53,747 nt of DNA from CAJXSD01 sp964633145 (GTDB lineage Bacteria; Pseudomonadota; Alphaproteobacteria; Rhodobacterales; Rhodobacteraceae). Both the position numbers and the translations under genes were made by a program. Positions within the stretch are counted from its first letter, which is position 1; each line of letters begins with the position of its first letter. Shown here piece by piece: positions 34,179 through 42,963 of this stretch. Under the pieces are notes generated by a model. That model searched no databases, had not been told where the DNA came from, and saw nothing but the letters and a program-made list of their open reading frames with translations. The DNA is taken from contig CAZWFE010000015.1 in NCBI GenBank assembly GCA_964633145.1, positions 1-53,747 on the forward strand, in the 5' to 3' direction.

Positions 34179-34767
34179 ATTTTCCCGCCGCAGTATGTTC
34201 GCCATCGGGGCAGGTGCCGTTGTGGCATGTGCGTCCCCAGTTTGGGCTGCCAGCAGCGCGCAGGCTGAGGCATTGGTTGGCAAATTGGTGGATGACATCA
34301 ATGACGTGATTGCCTCTGGCATGTCAGAACGCCAAATGATCGCACGTTTTGAACAGATTTTTATCCGCTATGCAGATGTGCCAACGATTGCACGCTATGC
34401 GATGGGGCGGGATTCCCGTGCGGCCAGTGCCGCGCAGATGAAACGCTTTACCAACGAATTCACGGCATATCTGGCGCGTAAATACGGCAAGCAATTCCGT
34501 AAATTCATCGGCGGCAAGATTGAAATGCAAGGATCGCGCGCCGTCAAAAGTTACTATGAAGTGTCCACCTTGGCCAAGCTAAAGGGTGAGGCCCCGTTTG
34601 AGGTGCAGTTTTTGGTCACTGACCGGTCGGGCGATTTGTTGTTTTTCAACATGTTCATCGAGGGCATCAATATGCTGTTGGCGGAACGGTCTGAAATTGG
34701 CGCATTGTTGGATCGCAATGGTGGCAATATTGATGCAATGATCAAGGATCTGGCGAAAATCGCCTGA
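34165..34767 (+). CDS. mlaC: Phospholipid-binding MlaC/Ttg2D family protein
   Basis: A 200-residue periplasmic lipid shuttle between MlaA and the inner-membrane MlaFEDB complex. ATG 34165 has GAGGAA 5 nt upstream; the frame reaches back to a TTG at 34144. The signal peptide begins FSRRSMFAIGAGAVVACASPVWA and has a twin-arginine look (SRRSMF), so Tat export is possible. The body shows FTNEFTAYLARKYGKQFRKFIGG and VKSYYEVSTL...VQFLVTDRSGDLLFFNMFIEGINML typical of the family. It overlaps mlaA by 14 nt and is coupled to it. Confidence 0.92.
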   Translation: MELNKFSRRSMFAIGAGAVVACASPVWAASSAQAEALVGKLVDDINDVIASGMSERQMIARFEQIFIRYADVPTIARYAMGRDSRAASAAQMKRFTNEFTAYLARKYGKQFRKFIGGKIEMQGSRAVKSYYEVSTLAKLKGEAPFEVQFLVTDRSGDLLFFNMFIEGINMLLAERSEIGALLDRNGGNIDAMIKDLAKIA

Positions 34768-34790
34768 TCCTAGACCGCTGATCCTAGGAT

Positions 34791-34813
34791 GGGCGTCCCA
34801 CAATGGGTCGCCC
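34791..34813. terminator. Hairpin between convergent mlaC and PBP genes
   Basis: GGGCG-T-CCCA-CAA-TGGG-T-CGCCC is a near-perfect inverted repeat (one T-T mismatch, CAA loop) 23 nt after the mlaC stop, a likely bidirectional terminator. Its right half lies in the 55-bp segment repeated across the scaffold gap, so only the left copy is a complete hairpin. Confidence 0.6.
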
Positions 34814-34853
34814 TAGTTTCCCAGTAACTGTTTCAACAGGTTGTCCATAAAAC
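34799..34853 (+). repeat. 55-bp direct repeat, left copy at scaffold gap
   Basis: These 55 bases are identical to 34954-35008. The copies abut the two ends of a run of 100 N. The left copy includes a second copy of the PBP stop codon and last codons. Most likely both copies are one genomic locus shown twice. Confidence 0.95.
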
Positions 34854-34953
34854 NNNNNNNNNNNNNNNNNNNNNNNNNNNNNNNNNNNNNNNNNNNNNNN
34901 NNNNNNNNNNNNNNNNNNNNNNNNNNNNNNNNNNNNNNNNNNNNNNNNNNNNN
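34854..34953. other. Assembly gap: 100 unknown bases
   Basis: Exactly 100 N between identical 55-bp ends. A fixed-length filler joined to contig ends that share one k-mer (k = 55) is the usual scaffolding outcome; the gap probably has no real sequence. Confidence 0.95.
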
Positions 34954-35008
34954 CACAATGGGTCGCCCTAGTTTCCCAGTAACTGTTTCAACAGGTTGTC
35001 CATAAAAC
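34954..35008 (+). repeat. 55-bp direct repeat, right copy at scaffold gap
   Basis: Identical to 34799-34853. It holds the real 3' end of the PBP gene (stop complement at 34968-34970). Confidence 0.95.
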
Positions 35009-37109
35009 CACCATTGCCCGTGTCATTTGGGGTGGCAATGGGCTGCGTCGGTGCGGGCCGTTGGATGTTGCGTGCCATGGGCAATGGCACGGGTGCGGAT
35101 TTTTCCGTAACCCGCAGCATTGTTTCGCGCCAAATATCCGCAGGCAAACCGCCGCCAGTTACCCCACGCAGACGCGTGTTGTCGTCATAGCCCATCCAGA
35201 CGCCCGTAACATAATCTGCGGTAAAGCCCACAAACCACGCATCGCGTGCGCCTTGGGTGGTGCCCGTTTTGCCCGCAATTTCCCAGTTGGGAATTTTTGC
35301 ACGCGCGCCAGTGCCGTTTTCAACGACCTGTGACATCATATAAATCAATTCTTGCGCCGCGCGTTCACGGATGACGCGTTCGCCAATACCGCCGTTCGAT
35401 CCCATGATTGCGGTGCTATCGCCCAGCAATTTCAATTCGATCAACCCATAGGGCGTGACCGACGATCCGCCGTTCAAGATACCGGCATAGGCCCCCACCA
35501 TTTCGATCAATGTTGATTCAGATGCGCCCAATGCAATTGCCGGACCTTGGGCCAAATCTGTGCTTAGGCCGAAATCTGATGCGATTTTGCGCACATTTTC
35601 GCGGCCCACGGCTTCGGACAATTTGACGGCAGGTATGTTTAGGCTGTCCTGCAATGCTTGGGTCAGGGTGACGGGCCCCTTGAAATCATCGGTATAGTTT
35701 TTGGGCGACCACGGACCCGATCCAGGAATGTTCAGCGTCAGGGGTTCATCCACAATGGTATCATAGGGCGAATACCCCAGTTCCAGTGCCGCCGCATAGA
35801 CAAAGGGTTTAAAGGCCGATCCTGTTTGCCGCAACGCTTGGGTGGCGCGGTTGAATGCGCCCGACACCTTGGTTTTGCGGCCCCCCACCATGGCACGCAC
35901 CGCCCCATCGGCGGACATGACCACAATCGCGGCTTGTGCCTTGGATTCGGGGCTGACACGTTCTTGGAACACGAATTTCAACGCCTCTTCTGCGGATTTC
36001 TGGATCCGCTGATCTAGGGTGGTTTTGATGATCACATCTTCTGTTGTGTTGCGGGTGAAAAATTCGGGGCCTGATTGCATCACCCAATCCGCGAAATACC
36101 CGCCTGCCTTGGCCTCGGCCGCGTCAGATAATTCAGCGGGGTTGTCGCGTGACATTTGTGCGGTTGTTGCGCTGATATAGGCTTGATCCTCCATCAACCC
36201 GATGATCAAATTTGCGCGTTCTTGTGATCGGGCCAAATTGTTGGTTGGCGCATAGCGTGAGGGTGCGACCAGCAATCCTGCAAGCATTGCCGCCTGGGGT
36301 GGGGTGACTTTGGCAGCGGAAATCCCAAAGTAGCGTTGTGCGGCCGCTTCAAAGCCGCGTGCCCCGGCACCCAAAAACGCACGGTTTAGATAGATCGATA
36401 AAATTTCATCCTTTGAATACTTGACCTCCATCGCAAGGGCATATGTCGCTTCTTTTACTTTGCGCCATAGGGATCCTTCACGGCAATCTGCCTCATAGGC
36501 GGCCTCGGATTTCCAGCGTTTTGGGTCAAACGGAATGCCAAGGCATAGCAATTTCGCCGTCTGCTGTGTGATCGTGGATCCGCCATGACCTGATAGCGGT
36601 CCGCGGCCTTCGCGCAGGTTGATGCGAATGGCGCTGGCCATGCCGCGTGGGCTGACACCGAAATGCGAATAAAACCGGCGATCCTCGGTTGCTATGATCG
36701 CGTTTTTCAAATGGGGTGACACAGTGTCGGCTGTAATGATGCCCCCAAACTGATCCCCGCGCCATGCAAACACATCGCCGTTGCGGTCCAGCAGCGTAAC
36801 AGATCCGCGTGCGCGTCCATCAAGCATTTGTTCAAAGGGTGGCAAGCTGGATGCAAAATATCCGATGCCAAGCGCCAAGATAAGGCAGCTGATCATAAAG
36901 CCACGCCAAAATATGCCGAACACAATCGTCCAGATGGCACCAATAATGCGTTTCATCAGGCGCACAAATGCATTTCTGGACGCAGGTTTTTTGAATTTCG
37001 GTTTTTTTGCGTTGCGTTTTTTTGATGATTTCGCTTTGGCGCGGGGCTGTGATGCGCCGTCGTATCGTTTGTCTGCGACGAGTCGCTGTTTGCCTTTTGG
37101 TCCCGCCAT
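34968..37109 (-). CDS. Class A penicillin-binding protein (transglycosylase/transpeptidase)
   Basis: A 713-residue bifunctional peptidoglycan synthase. The first ~45 residues are unusually Lys/Arg-rich and cytosolic, followed by one membrane helix (~55-88). The GT51 glycosyltransferase shows catalytic Glu142 (ATEDRRFYSHFGVSPRG), GGSTITQQTAKLL and RxPSRYAPTNN. The transpeptidase shows SxxK TGSAFKPFVYA (Ser431), SxN DSLNIPA and KTGTTQGARDAWFVGFTADY. It is shorter than PBP1a of enterobacteria and lacks the OB insert, as is usual for alphaproteobacterial PBP1-type enzymes. The stop at 34968 lies in the sequence repeated at the gap, but the coding frame is complete. Confidence 0.94.
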   Translation of the reverse strand: MAGPKGKQRLVADKRYDGASQPRAKAKSSKKRNAKKPKFKKPASRNAFVRLMKRIIGAIWTIVFGIFWRGFMISCLILALGIGYFASSLPPFEQMLDGRARGSVTLLDRNGDVFAWRGDQFGGIITADTVSPHLKNAIIATEDRRFYSHFGVSPRGMASAIRINLREGRGPLSGHGGSTITQQTAKLLCLGIPFDPKRWKSEAAYEADCREGSLWRKVKEATYALAMEVKYSKDEILSIYLNRAFLGAGARGFEAAAQRYFGISAAKVTPPQAAMLAGLLVAPSRYAPTNNLARSQERANLIIGLMEDQAYISATTAQMSRDNPAELSDAAEAKAGGYFADWVMQSGPEFFTRNTTEDVIIKTTLDQRIQKSAEEALKFVFQERVSPESKAQAAIVVMSADGAVRAMVGGRKTKVSGAFNRATQALRQTGSAFKPFVYAAALELGYSPYDTIVDEPLTLNIPGSGPWSPKNYTDDFKGPVTLTQALQDSLNIPAVKLSEAVGRENVRKIASDFGLSTDLAQGPAIALGASESTLIEMVGAYAGILNGGSSVTPYGLIELKLLGDSTAIMGSNGGIGERVIRERAAQELIYMMSQVVENGTGARAKIPNWEIAGKTGTTQGARDAWFVGFTADYVTGVWMGYDDNTRLRGVTGGGLPADIWRETMLRVTEKSAPVPLPMARNIQRPAPTQPIATPNDTGNGGFMDNLLKQLLGN

Positions 37110-37352
37110 TGTGCCTGCCTACACCCTTTTGGTTGTATGTTATCCAACTTTGCTGGGATTGTTTAGGTGCAAAAAACAGTTTTCCGAAGTCATTTTTCGA
37201 TTAAATAATGTGCAAAAAATGTGTTTGGCATAAAATATAAGCAAAAATTTGCGAAAACCCAATGAAAAATCCGCAAAATCATTCCCATCGCTGCGTTTTT
37301 TCACTTTGCTGCAAGTGCAAACAAATTTTGACGCTCACGAAAGGAAACCAAG

Positions 37353-37691
37353 GTGAAACTGATTATTGCAACGATCAAGCCTTTCAAGCTTGAAGACGTC
37401 CGGCAGGCCCTGACCGACATCGGCGTCAAGGGCATGATGGTGACCGAAATTAAGGGGTTCGGATCACAGTCGGGACACACAGAAATCTATCGTGGGGCAG
37501 AATATGCGGTGAATTTTGTGCCCAAGGTGAAACTGGAATTGGTTGTCGATGCAGGCATGGCCGAACAGGTGGTTGAAACCATCACGACCGCCGCCCGCAC
37601 TGGCAAAATTGGCGATGGCAAAATCTTTGTGCTGGACGTGGAACAAACGGTCCGCGTGCGCACAGGTGAAACCGGCATCGACGCAATCTGA
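37353..37691 (+). CDS. glnK: P-II family nitrogen regulatory protein
   Basis: A 112-residue trimeric nitrogen and energy sensor. The T-loop has the uridylylation site Tyr51 in GHTEIYRGAEYAVNF; C-terminal GKIFVLDVEQTVRVRTGE is the usual nucleotide-binding part. By being directly upstream of amtB (16 nt) it is GlnK: under nitrogen plenty it blocks AmtB. The 243-nt upstream region is AT-rich and probably contains an NtrC-controlled promoter, but I find no clear NtrC or sigma54 site. AAAGGAAACCAAG precedes the start. Confidence 0.95.
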   Translation: MKLIIATIKPFKLEDVRQALTDIGVKGMMVTEIKGFGSQSGHTEIYRGAEYAVNFVPKVKLELVVDAGMAEQVVETITTAARTGKIGDGKIFVLDVEQTVRVRTGETGIDAI

Positions 37692-37707
37692 TAAAGGATC
37701 AAGACAC

Positions 37708-39048
37708 ATGACCAAAACATTACTTAAATCGGCAGGCTTTGGCGTGATCGCCACAGCACTGATGCCAAGTTTCGCCGCAGCCCAAGATGCTGTCGCTGTG
37801 GCAGTTCCAACAGACAGCGTGTTTATCCTAAATTCACTGTTGTTCCTGATTGGTGGATTTCTGGTGTTCTGGATGGCAGCGGGCTTTGCCATGCTAGAGG
37901 CAGGTTTGGTGCGGTCGAAAAACGTGACCATGCAGCTGACAAAAAACGTAGCGCTGTTTTCACTGGCCGCAATTTTTTATTACCTGATCGGCTATAACCT
38001 GATGTACCCACTGGGAACATGGTCGGTTGATGGCGTATTATCCGGCGTCTTTGGCCCCGGCGTGTTAGAGGCCGTGGGCATTACCGCTGAAAATGCAGAC
38101 GACTATGGCTATGCCTCAACCGGATCGGATTTCTTTTTCCAGTTGATGTTCTGTGCGGCGACGGCGTCGATTGTATCGGGTGCCTTGGCAGAACGGATCA
38201 AGCTGTGGCCATTTCTGATCTTTACCGTTGTTTTGACAGCGATCATCTACCCAATTCAGGCCAGCTGGAAATGGGGTGGCGGTTTCTTGGATGAAATGGG
38301 CTTTTTGGATTTCGCGGGATCAACTGTCGTCCACTCGGTCGGGGGCTGGGCTGCGCTGACGGGTGCGCTGATCTTGGGTCCACGTATCGGTAAATATGCC
38401 AAGGGCGGCCGCGTCGTGCCAATCCCTGGTTCAAACCTGACACTGGCAACCTTGGGTACATTTATCCTGTGGATGGGTTGGTTCGGATTTAACGGCGGAT
38501 CACAGTTGGCCATGGGGTCCGTTGGCGATGTTGCCGATATCTCGCGCATCTTCTCAAACACAAATGCCGCTGCAGCGGGTGGTGCGGTTGCGGTCCTGTT
38601 GCTGACACAGCTGCTGTATAAAAAACCGGATTTGACCATGATCCTGAACGGTGCCTTGGCGGGTTTGGTGGCCATCACGGCGGAACCGCTGACGCCAACG
38701 TTGGGTCAGGCGACCATCATTGGGGCCATCGGCGGTGCGATTGTTGTGTTCGCTGTACCATTCCTGGACAAACTGAAAATCGACGATGTTGTGGGTGCCA
38801 TCCCTGTCCACCTGATGTCGGGTATCTGGGGAACTATGGTGGTTCCATTCACAAACTCTGACGCCAGCTATGGAACACAGTTCATTTCGATCGTGATTGT
38901 CGGTGCCTTTGTTGTGGTGACATCTGGTGTGTTGTGGTTCGTACTTAAGGCGACCTTGGGGATCCGAGTCACGGAAGAGGATGAAATCAACGGTTTGGAC
39001 ATGTCCGAATTGGGGATGGAAGCCTATCCAGAATTTTCACGCCGCTAA
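37708..39048 (+). CDS. amtB: Ammonium transporter
   Basis: A 446-residue trimeric ammonium channel. The start at 37708 is followed by a cleavable signal (LLKSAGFGVIATALMPSFAAAQ), a known trait of AmtB; the frame to 37543 overlaps glnK and is spurious. Eleven hydrophobic segments follow. The twin pore histidines sit in STVVHSVGGWAAL and IPVHLMSGIWG, and the family signature FMLWMGWFGFNGGS-like ILWMGWFGFNGGS is present. GlnK binding is expected at the cytosolic face. A clear terminator follows. Confidence 0.95.
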   Translation: MTKTLLKSAGFGVIATALMPSFAAAQDAVAVAVPTDSVFILNSLLFLIGGFLVFWMAAGFAMLEAGLVRSKNVTMQLTKNVALFSLAAIFYYLIGYNLMYPLGTWSVDGVLSGVFGPGVLEAVGITAENADDYGYASTGSDFFFQLMFCAATASIVSGALAERIKLWPFLIFTVVLTAIIYPIQASWKWGGGFLDEMGFLDFAGSTVVHSVGGWAALTGALILGPRIGKYAKGGRVVPIPGSNLTLATLGTFILWMGWFGFNGGSQLAMGSVGDVADISRIFSNTNAAAAGGAVAVLLLTQLLYKKPDLTMILNGALAGLVAITAEPLTPTLGQATIIGAIGGAIVVFAVPFLDKLKIDDVVGAIPVHLMSGIWGTMVVPFTNSDASYGTQFISIVIVGAFVVVTSGVLWFVLKATLGIRVTEEDEINGLDMSELGMEAYPEFSRR

Positions 39049-39072
39049 GGCGCTGGATCAAGACAAAAAAAT

Positions 39073-39093
39073 GGGCGCGAAAGCGCCCTTTTT
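39073..39093 (+). terminator. Rho-independent terminator of glnK-amtB
   Basis: GGGCGC-GAAA-GCGCCC followed by TTTTT, 24 nt after the amtB stop. The tetraloop is GNRA type. A run of A before the stem lets it also serve the convergent NYN gene ending at 39113. Confidence 0.92.
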
Positions 39094-39112
39094 CGTTTGG
39101 TATCTGTGCCGA

Positions 39113-39673
39113 TTATTCTGGCAGATAGGGGGTGTCGTCCCCTTCGCGTGGGGGGCGTCCGACAACGTCGCGCAACCCATCGAGTTCGATAAAGTTATCG
39201 GCCTGACGGCGCAATTCGTCCGAAATCATTGGGGGTTGGGTACGGATTGTTGATACGACCGATACGCGTACACCTTGACGCTGCAGGCTTTCGATCAGGG
39301 GTCTGTAATCACCGTCGCCTGAAAACAGAACGATGTGGTCGACATGGGGCGCCAACTCCATCGCGTTCACGGTCAATTCAATGTCCATGTTTCCTTTGAC
39401 TTTGCGGCGGCCTTGGCTGTCGGTATATTCCTTGGCCGCTTTGGTGACCATGGTGAACCCGTTATAGTTTAGCCAATCGACAAGTGGACGAATCGGTGAA
39501 TACTCTTCGCTGTCCAGCAGGGCAGTGTAATAAAACGCCCGCAGTAATTTCCCACGACGCATAAATTCTGTCCGCAACAGTTTATAGTCGATGTCAAAGC
39601 CCAAAGCCTTGGCAGCTGCGTAGAGGTTCGATCCGTCAATAAACAGCGCAAGCCGTTCGTCCTTGTAAAACAT
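39113..39673 (-). CDS. NYN domain (LabA/DUF88-like) putative ribonuclease
   Basis: A 186-residue PIN-like protein. Acidic active-site residues are visible in ALFIDGSNLYAAAK, the central MDIELTVNAM and LFSGDGDYRPLIESLQRQG. NYN domains are metal-dependent RNases; the target is unknown. The start at 39673 has GGAAGGA 6 nt upstream; a longer frame to 39688 is less likely. It is divergent from folK with 112 nt between starts and convergent with amtB. Confidence 0.9.
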   Translation of the reverse strand: MFYKDERLALFIDGSNLYAAAKALGFDIDYKLLRTEFMRRGKLLRAFYYTALLDSEEYSPIRPLVDWLNYNGFTMVTKAAKEYTDSQGRRKVKGNMDIELTVNAMELAPHVDHIVLFSGDGDYRPLIESLQRQGVRVSVVSTIRTQPPMISDELRRQADNFIELDGLRDVVGRPPREGDDTPYLPE

Positions 39674-39785
39674 TAAATTTCCTTCCAACTATATCTTGTC
39701 CGCCGAATTGCCGCGTGAGTAATGGTTTCGGCCAAGTATGACGCTTATGTAAAAAAAAACTATCTGACTGCAAGTATAGGATTTC

Positions 39786-40373
39786 ATGAATATGGGTATC
39801 GATTTTATGCGTTTGGGTATAAGTTGTATAGCATCCGTTGGTAGCAACCAAGAGTGGCAGTGTAACAATTCTGTGATTGTATTAACAGAAATGTTAAACA
39901 ACCTAAAGAGTAATTACGTTAACGTAACGTCAATTAGTAGGTTTTATCAAACACCCGCCTTTCCAGCGGGCGCTGGCCCAGATTTCGTAAACGCGGCATT
40001 GGTGATTCGCACCGATTTGCCGCATTACGATCTGCTGGCGCTGTTTCATCGGGTGGAACACGAAATGGGCCGTGTGCGCGAAAAACGCTGGGGGCAGCGC
40101 ACGATTGATATCGATTTGATCAGCTATGGTGATCAGGTCTTGCCAGATGTCGCCACGCAGACCCGTTGGATGGAATTACCGCTTTCAGAACAAATGACTA
40201 AGGCCCCCGATCAGCCCATTGTGCCGCATCCCAGATTGCAAGATCGCGCCTTTGTTCTGGGGCCGCTGATGGACATTGCACCGCAGTGGCGCCACCCCGT
40301 GTTGGGGCGGACGATTGCCGAAATTTATGCCGCAACGCCGCAAAATTTGAAAGATGAGGTTAAACCCCTATAA
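39786..40373 (+). CDS. folK: 2-amino-4-hydroxy-6-hydroxymethyldihydropteridine diphosphokinase
   Basis: A 195-residue pyrophosphokinase of folate synthesis, making the diphosphate substrate for FolP. Family marks: SVGSNQEW, TSISRFYQTPAFPAGAGPDFVNAAL (shown in part: SRFYQTPAFPAGAGPDFVNA) and the signature EHEMGRVREKRWGQRTIDIDLISYG with RxIDIDL. PHPRLQDRAFVLGPLMDIAP closes the enzyme. The N-terminus is slightly long; ATGs at 39786, 39792 and 39807 are possible starts. rpoZ follows by 71 nt. Confidence 0.93.
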   Translation: MNMGIDFMRLGISCIASVGSNQEWQCNNSVIVLTEMLNNLKSNYVNVTSISRFYQTPAFPAGAGPDFVNAALVIRTDLPHYDLLALFHRVEHEMGRVREKRWGQRTIDIDLISYGDQVLPDVATQTRWMELPLSEQMTKAPDQPIVPHPRLQDRAFVLGPLMDIAPQWRHPVLGRTIAEIYAATPQNLKDEVKPL

Positions 40374-40444
40374 TGGCCTTGTAATTTTGGGATATCGCGC
40401 GTATTAGACGCGTTCTGTATCGATCGAACATCTAGGAGATTATT

Positions 40445-40798
40445 ATGGCCCGCGTCACAGTAGAAGATTGCGTCGACAAAGTGTCAAACCGGTTTGAACT
40501 GGTCATGCTTGCTGCGCATCGCGCCCGCGAAATTTCGGCTGGATCCCCTTTGACTGTTGATCGTGACAACGACAAAAACCCTGTCGTGTCGCTGCGTGAA
40601 ATCGCCGAAGAAACACAGACCGCCGACGAACTGCGTGAACGTCTGATCGAATCAAACCAGACCCAGATCGAGGTTGATGAGCCAGAGGATGATTCTATGG
40701 CTTTGTTGATGTCCGGCGAAGCAGACAAGCCAGAAGAGGACGACATGTCCGAAGAAAAATTGCTACGCGCGTTGATGGCGGCGCAGGGGCAGGAATAA
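40445..40798 (+). CDS. rpoZ: DNA-directed RNA polymerase subunit omega
   Basis: A 117-residue subunit that helps assemble RNA polymerase. The start ARVTVEDCVDKVSNRFELVMLAAHRAREISAG is diagnostic (shown in part: VEDCVDKVSNRFELVMLAAH), as is KNPVVSLREIAEE. The C-terminal half is acidic and specific to alphaproteobacteria. AGGAG lies 7 nt before the ATG. It is followed by rsh after 23 nt, as is usual in this group; ppGpp binds at the omega site in other bacteria, so the linkage makes sense. Confidence 0.96.
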   Translation: MARVTVEDCVDKVSNRFELVMLAAHRAREISAGSPLTVDRDNDKNPVVSLREIAEETQTADELRERLIESNQTQIEVDEPEDDSMALLMSGEADKPEEDDMSEEKLLRALMAAQGQE

Positions 40799-40821
40799 TT
40801 ACATTTGCCAGGGTTATGTAA
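40799..40821 (+). promoter_or_regulatory. Inverted repeat and start-stop codon pair in the rsh leader
   Basis: TTACAT (40799-40804) and ATGTAA (40816-40821) are inverted copies; the loop holds AGGG (40810-40813), the only plausible rsh ribosome site. The right arm is itself an in-frame ATG-TAA start-stop pair touching the rsh ATG at 40822. A translational effect is inferred, not shown. Confidence 0.35.
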
Positions 40822-42936
40822 ATGCTAAGTGCAGAAAACCTGGCTGATCTGGTTTCATCCTACAATCCAAAATCAAACAGGTCGCAAATCATTGCGGCCT
40901 ATAATTATGGCCAACGCATGCATGATGGCCAGTTTCGCAAATCTGGCGAACCCTATTTTTCGCACCCAGTTGCCGTTGCTGAAATTCTAGCAAAACAAAA
41001 ACTGGATGATGCGACGATCATCACAGCCCTGCTGCACGACACGATTGAGGACACCCCAGCCTCCAAAGCCGAAGTGGCTGAATTATTTTCCCCCCAAGTT
41101 GCGGATTTGGTCGATGGTGTGACCAAGCTGACCAATGTGCAGTTATCATCGGTCGAAACGAAAGAGGCTGAAAACGCCCGCAAATTGTTCATGGCAATTG
41201 CCAAAGACATACGCGTTATTTTGGTCAAACTGGCCGACCGTTTACATAACATGCGCACCATTGGGTCAATGCGTCCTGAAAAACAGGTGCAAAAGGCGCG
41301 TGAAACCATGGACTTATATGCGCCCCTTGCTGGACGTATGGGGATGCAATCCATTCGCGAAGATCTAGAAGATCTGGCGTTCCAAGTGCTAAATCCCGAG
41401 GCGCGGGACTCTATCCGTGTTCGGTTCGAAAATCTGCGCGCCGCGTCAGGCGATGTGGTCGAACGCATCACAGGTGACATGCGTTTGGAATTGGACAAGG
41501 CGGAGATCGCCGCCCATGTCTATGGTCGTCAGAAAAAACCCTATTCGATCTGGCGCAAAATGCAGGAAAAGGATCTGCCTTTTTCGCGTCTGTCCGACAT
41601 TTATGGATTCCGCATTTTGTGTGCGTCTGACGCCGATTGTTACCGTATTTTGGGTGTGATCCACCAACGCTGGCGTGCGGTGCCTGGCCGGTTCAAAGAT
41701 TACATCAGCCAGCCCAAAACCAACGGATACCGGTCGATCCACACCACCGTGTCGGGCCGCGATGGCAAACGCGTTGAGGTGCAAATCAGAACGTTCCAAA
41801 TGCACGAAGTGGCCGAGGCGGGCGTCGCCGCGCATTGGTCATATCGCGATGGTGTGCGGTCGAAAAACCCATTCACTGTCGATCCGGTCAAATGGATCAC
41901 AAAACTGGTAAGCGAAGTTGACGAAGACGACGATGAGGCATTCCTTGAAGCCGTCAAACTGGAAATGTTTGCCGACCAAGTGTTTTGCTTTACCCCCAAG
42001 GGGGATGTCATCAAATTGCCCAAAGGGGCCTGTCCCATTGATTTTGCCTATGCCATTCATACGCGCATTGGTAATTCCTGTGTCGGGGTCAAGGTAGATG
42101 GCATGCGCGTGCCCATCTGGACCACGCTGCGCAATGGCCAATCCGTTGAAATTATCACAGCCGAGGGGCAGCATCCTGTGTCCCAATGGTTGGATCTGGT
42201 CGAAACGGGCAAGGCCAAAACCGCGATTCGCCGCGCCTTGCGCGAAATGGATCGCGGGCGTCATGTCACCCTGGGTCGTGACCTGCTGCGGTCTGCATTT
42301 GATCATTATGATAAAAAAATGACGGACAAGTTGATCGAAACGGCAGCCAAAAAACTGCGCCTTGAATCGGGCGAAGAGTTACTGGCGCGGCTTGGCAGCG
42401 CAGAACAAAGCGCGCGGGAAACAGTGCGTATTTTGTTCCCAGATATTAAAGATGACAAAAATACCCATGTGGATCATCAGCGTGCGGTGATTGGTTTGAA
42501 CACGGGCCAATCCTTTACCCGCAGGCCGTGCTGCGAACCCCTGCCTGGTGAACGCATTGTCGGGATTTTGACCGCCGGATCAGGGGTTTCGGTGCATGCC
42601 ATCAATTGTGACAGCCTAGAGCGTTTCGAAGAAAAACCCGAACTATGGGTCGATTTGCACTGGCACGATGGCAAGCATGCGGCAATTTATCCCGTGACAT
42701 TGCAACTGACGATCAGCAATGATGCAGGTGTTCTGGGTCGTGTGTGTACGGTGGTTGGCGAAGCAGGTGCGAATATTTCGGATCTAAAATTTGTCGATCG
42801 GAAACCGGATTTTTACAAAATTGACATTTCTGTCGATCTAAGTGATGTGGAACACTTGGTGTCGGTTCTTAGTCGCCTTGAGGCGGAACCCGAGGTCGCC
42901 ACCATCACACGTCTGCGGCGGACAGACAAAACCTGA
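40822..42936 (+). CDS. rsh: Bifunctional (p)ppGpp synthetase/hydrolase
   Basis: A 704-residue stringent response enzyme (RelA/SpoT homologue). Domains: HD hydrolase (~40-150; SGEPYFSHPVAVAEIL with His48, ALLHDTIEDT), synthetase (~230-350; YGFRIL, TNGYRSIHTTVSGRDG), TGS (~388-450; VFCFTPKGDVIKLPKGACPIDFAYAIHT), a conserved CC-type linker (TRRPCCEPLPGERIVGI) and a C-terminal ACT domain (TLQLTISNDAGVLGRVC). Both catalytic domains look intact, so it should make and destroy (p)ppGpp. Directly downstream of rpoZ. Confidence 0.96.
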   Translation: MLSAENLADLVSSYNPKSNRSQIIAAYNYGQRMHDGQFRKSGEPYFSHPVAVAEILAKQKLDDATIITALLHDTIEDTPASKAEVAELFSPQVADLVDGVTKLTNVQLSSVETKEAENARKLFMAIAKDIRVILVKLADRLHNMRTIGSMRPEKQVQKARETMDLYAPLAGRMGMQSIREDLEDLAFQVLNPEARDSIRVRFENLRAASGDVVERITGDMRLELDKAEIAAHVYGRQKKPYSIWRKMQEKDLPFSRLSDIYGFRILCASDADCYRILGVIHQRWRAVPGRFKDYISQPKTNGYRSIHTTVSGRDGKRVEVQIRTFQMHEVAEAGVAAHWSYRDGVRSKNPFTVDPVKWITKLVSEVDEDDDEAFLEAVKLEMFADQVFCFTPKGDVIKLPKGACPIDFAYAIHTRIGNSCVGVKVDGMRVPIWTTLRNGQSVEIITAEGQHPVSQWLDLVETGKAKTAIRRALREMDRGRHVTLGRDLLRSAFDHYDKKMTDKLIETAAKKLRLESGEELLARLGSAEQSARETVRILFPDIKDDKNTHVDHQRAVIGLNTGQSFTRRPCCEPLPGERIVGILTAGSGVSVHAINCDSLERFEEKPELWVDLHWHDGKHAAIYPVTLQLTISNDAGVLGRVCTVVGEAGANISDLKFVDRKPDFYKIDISVDLSDVEHLVSVLSRLEAEPEVATITRLRRTDKT

Positions 42937-42963
42937 AACCTGTAACCCGACGGGACATAACCT

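Noticed and set aside
37228..37246. TGGCAT...AAGC upstream of glnK, resembling a sigma54 promoter
   Set aside because: The distance between GG and GC is 12 nt instead of 10, so it does not fit the -24/-12 rule.
39882..39898. TTAA-N8-TTAA, resembling a CtrA site
   Set aside because: Spacing is 8, not 7, and it lies inside the folK coding sequence rather than at a promoter.
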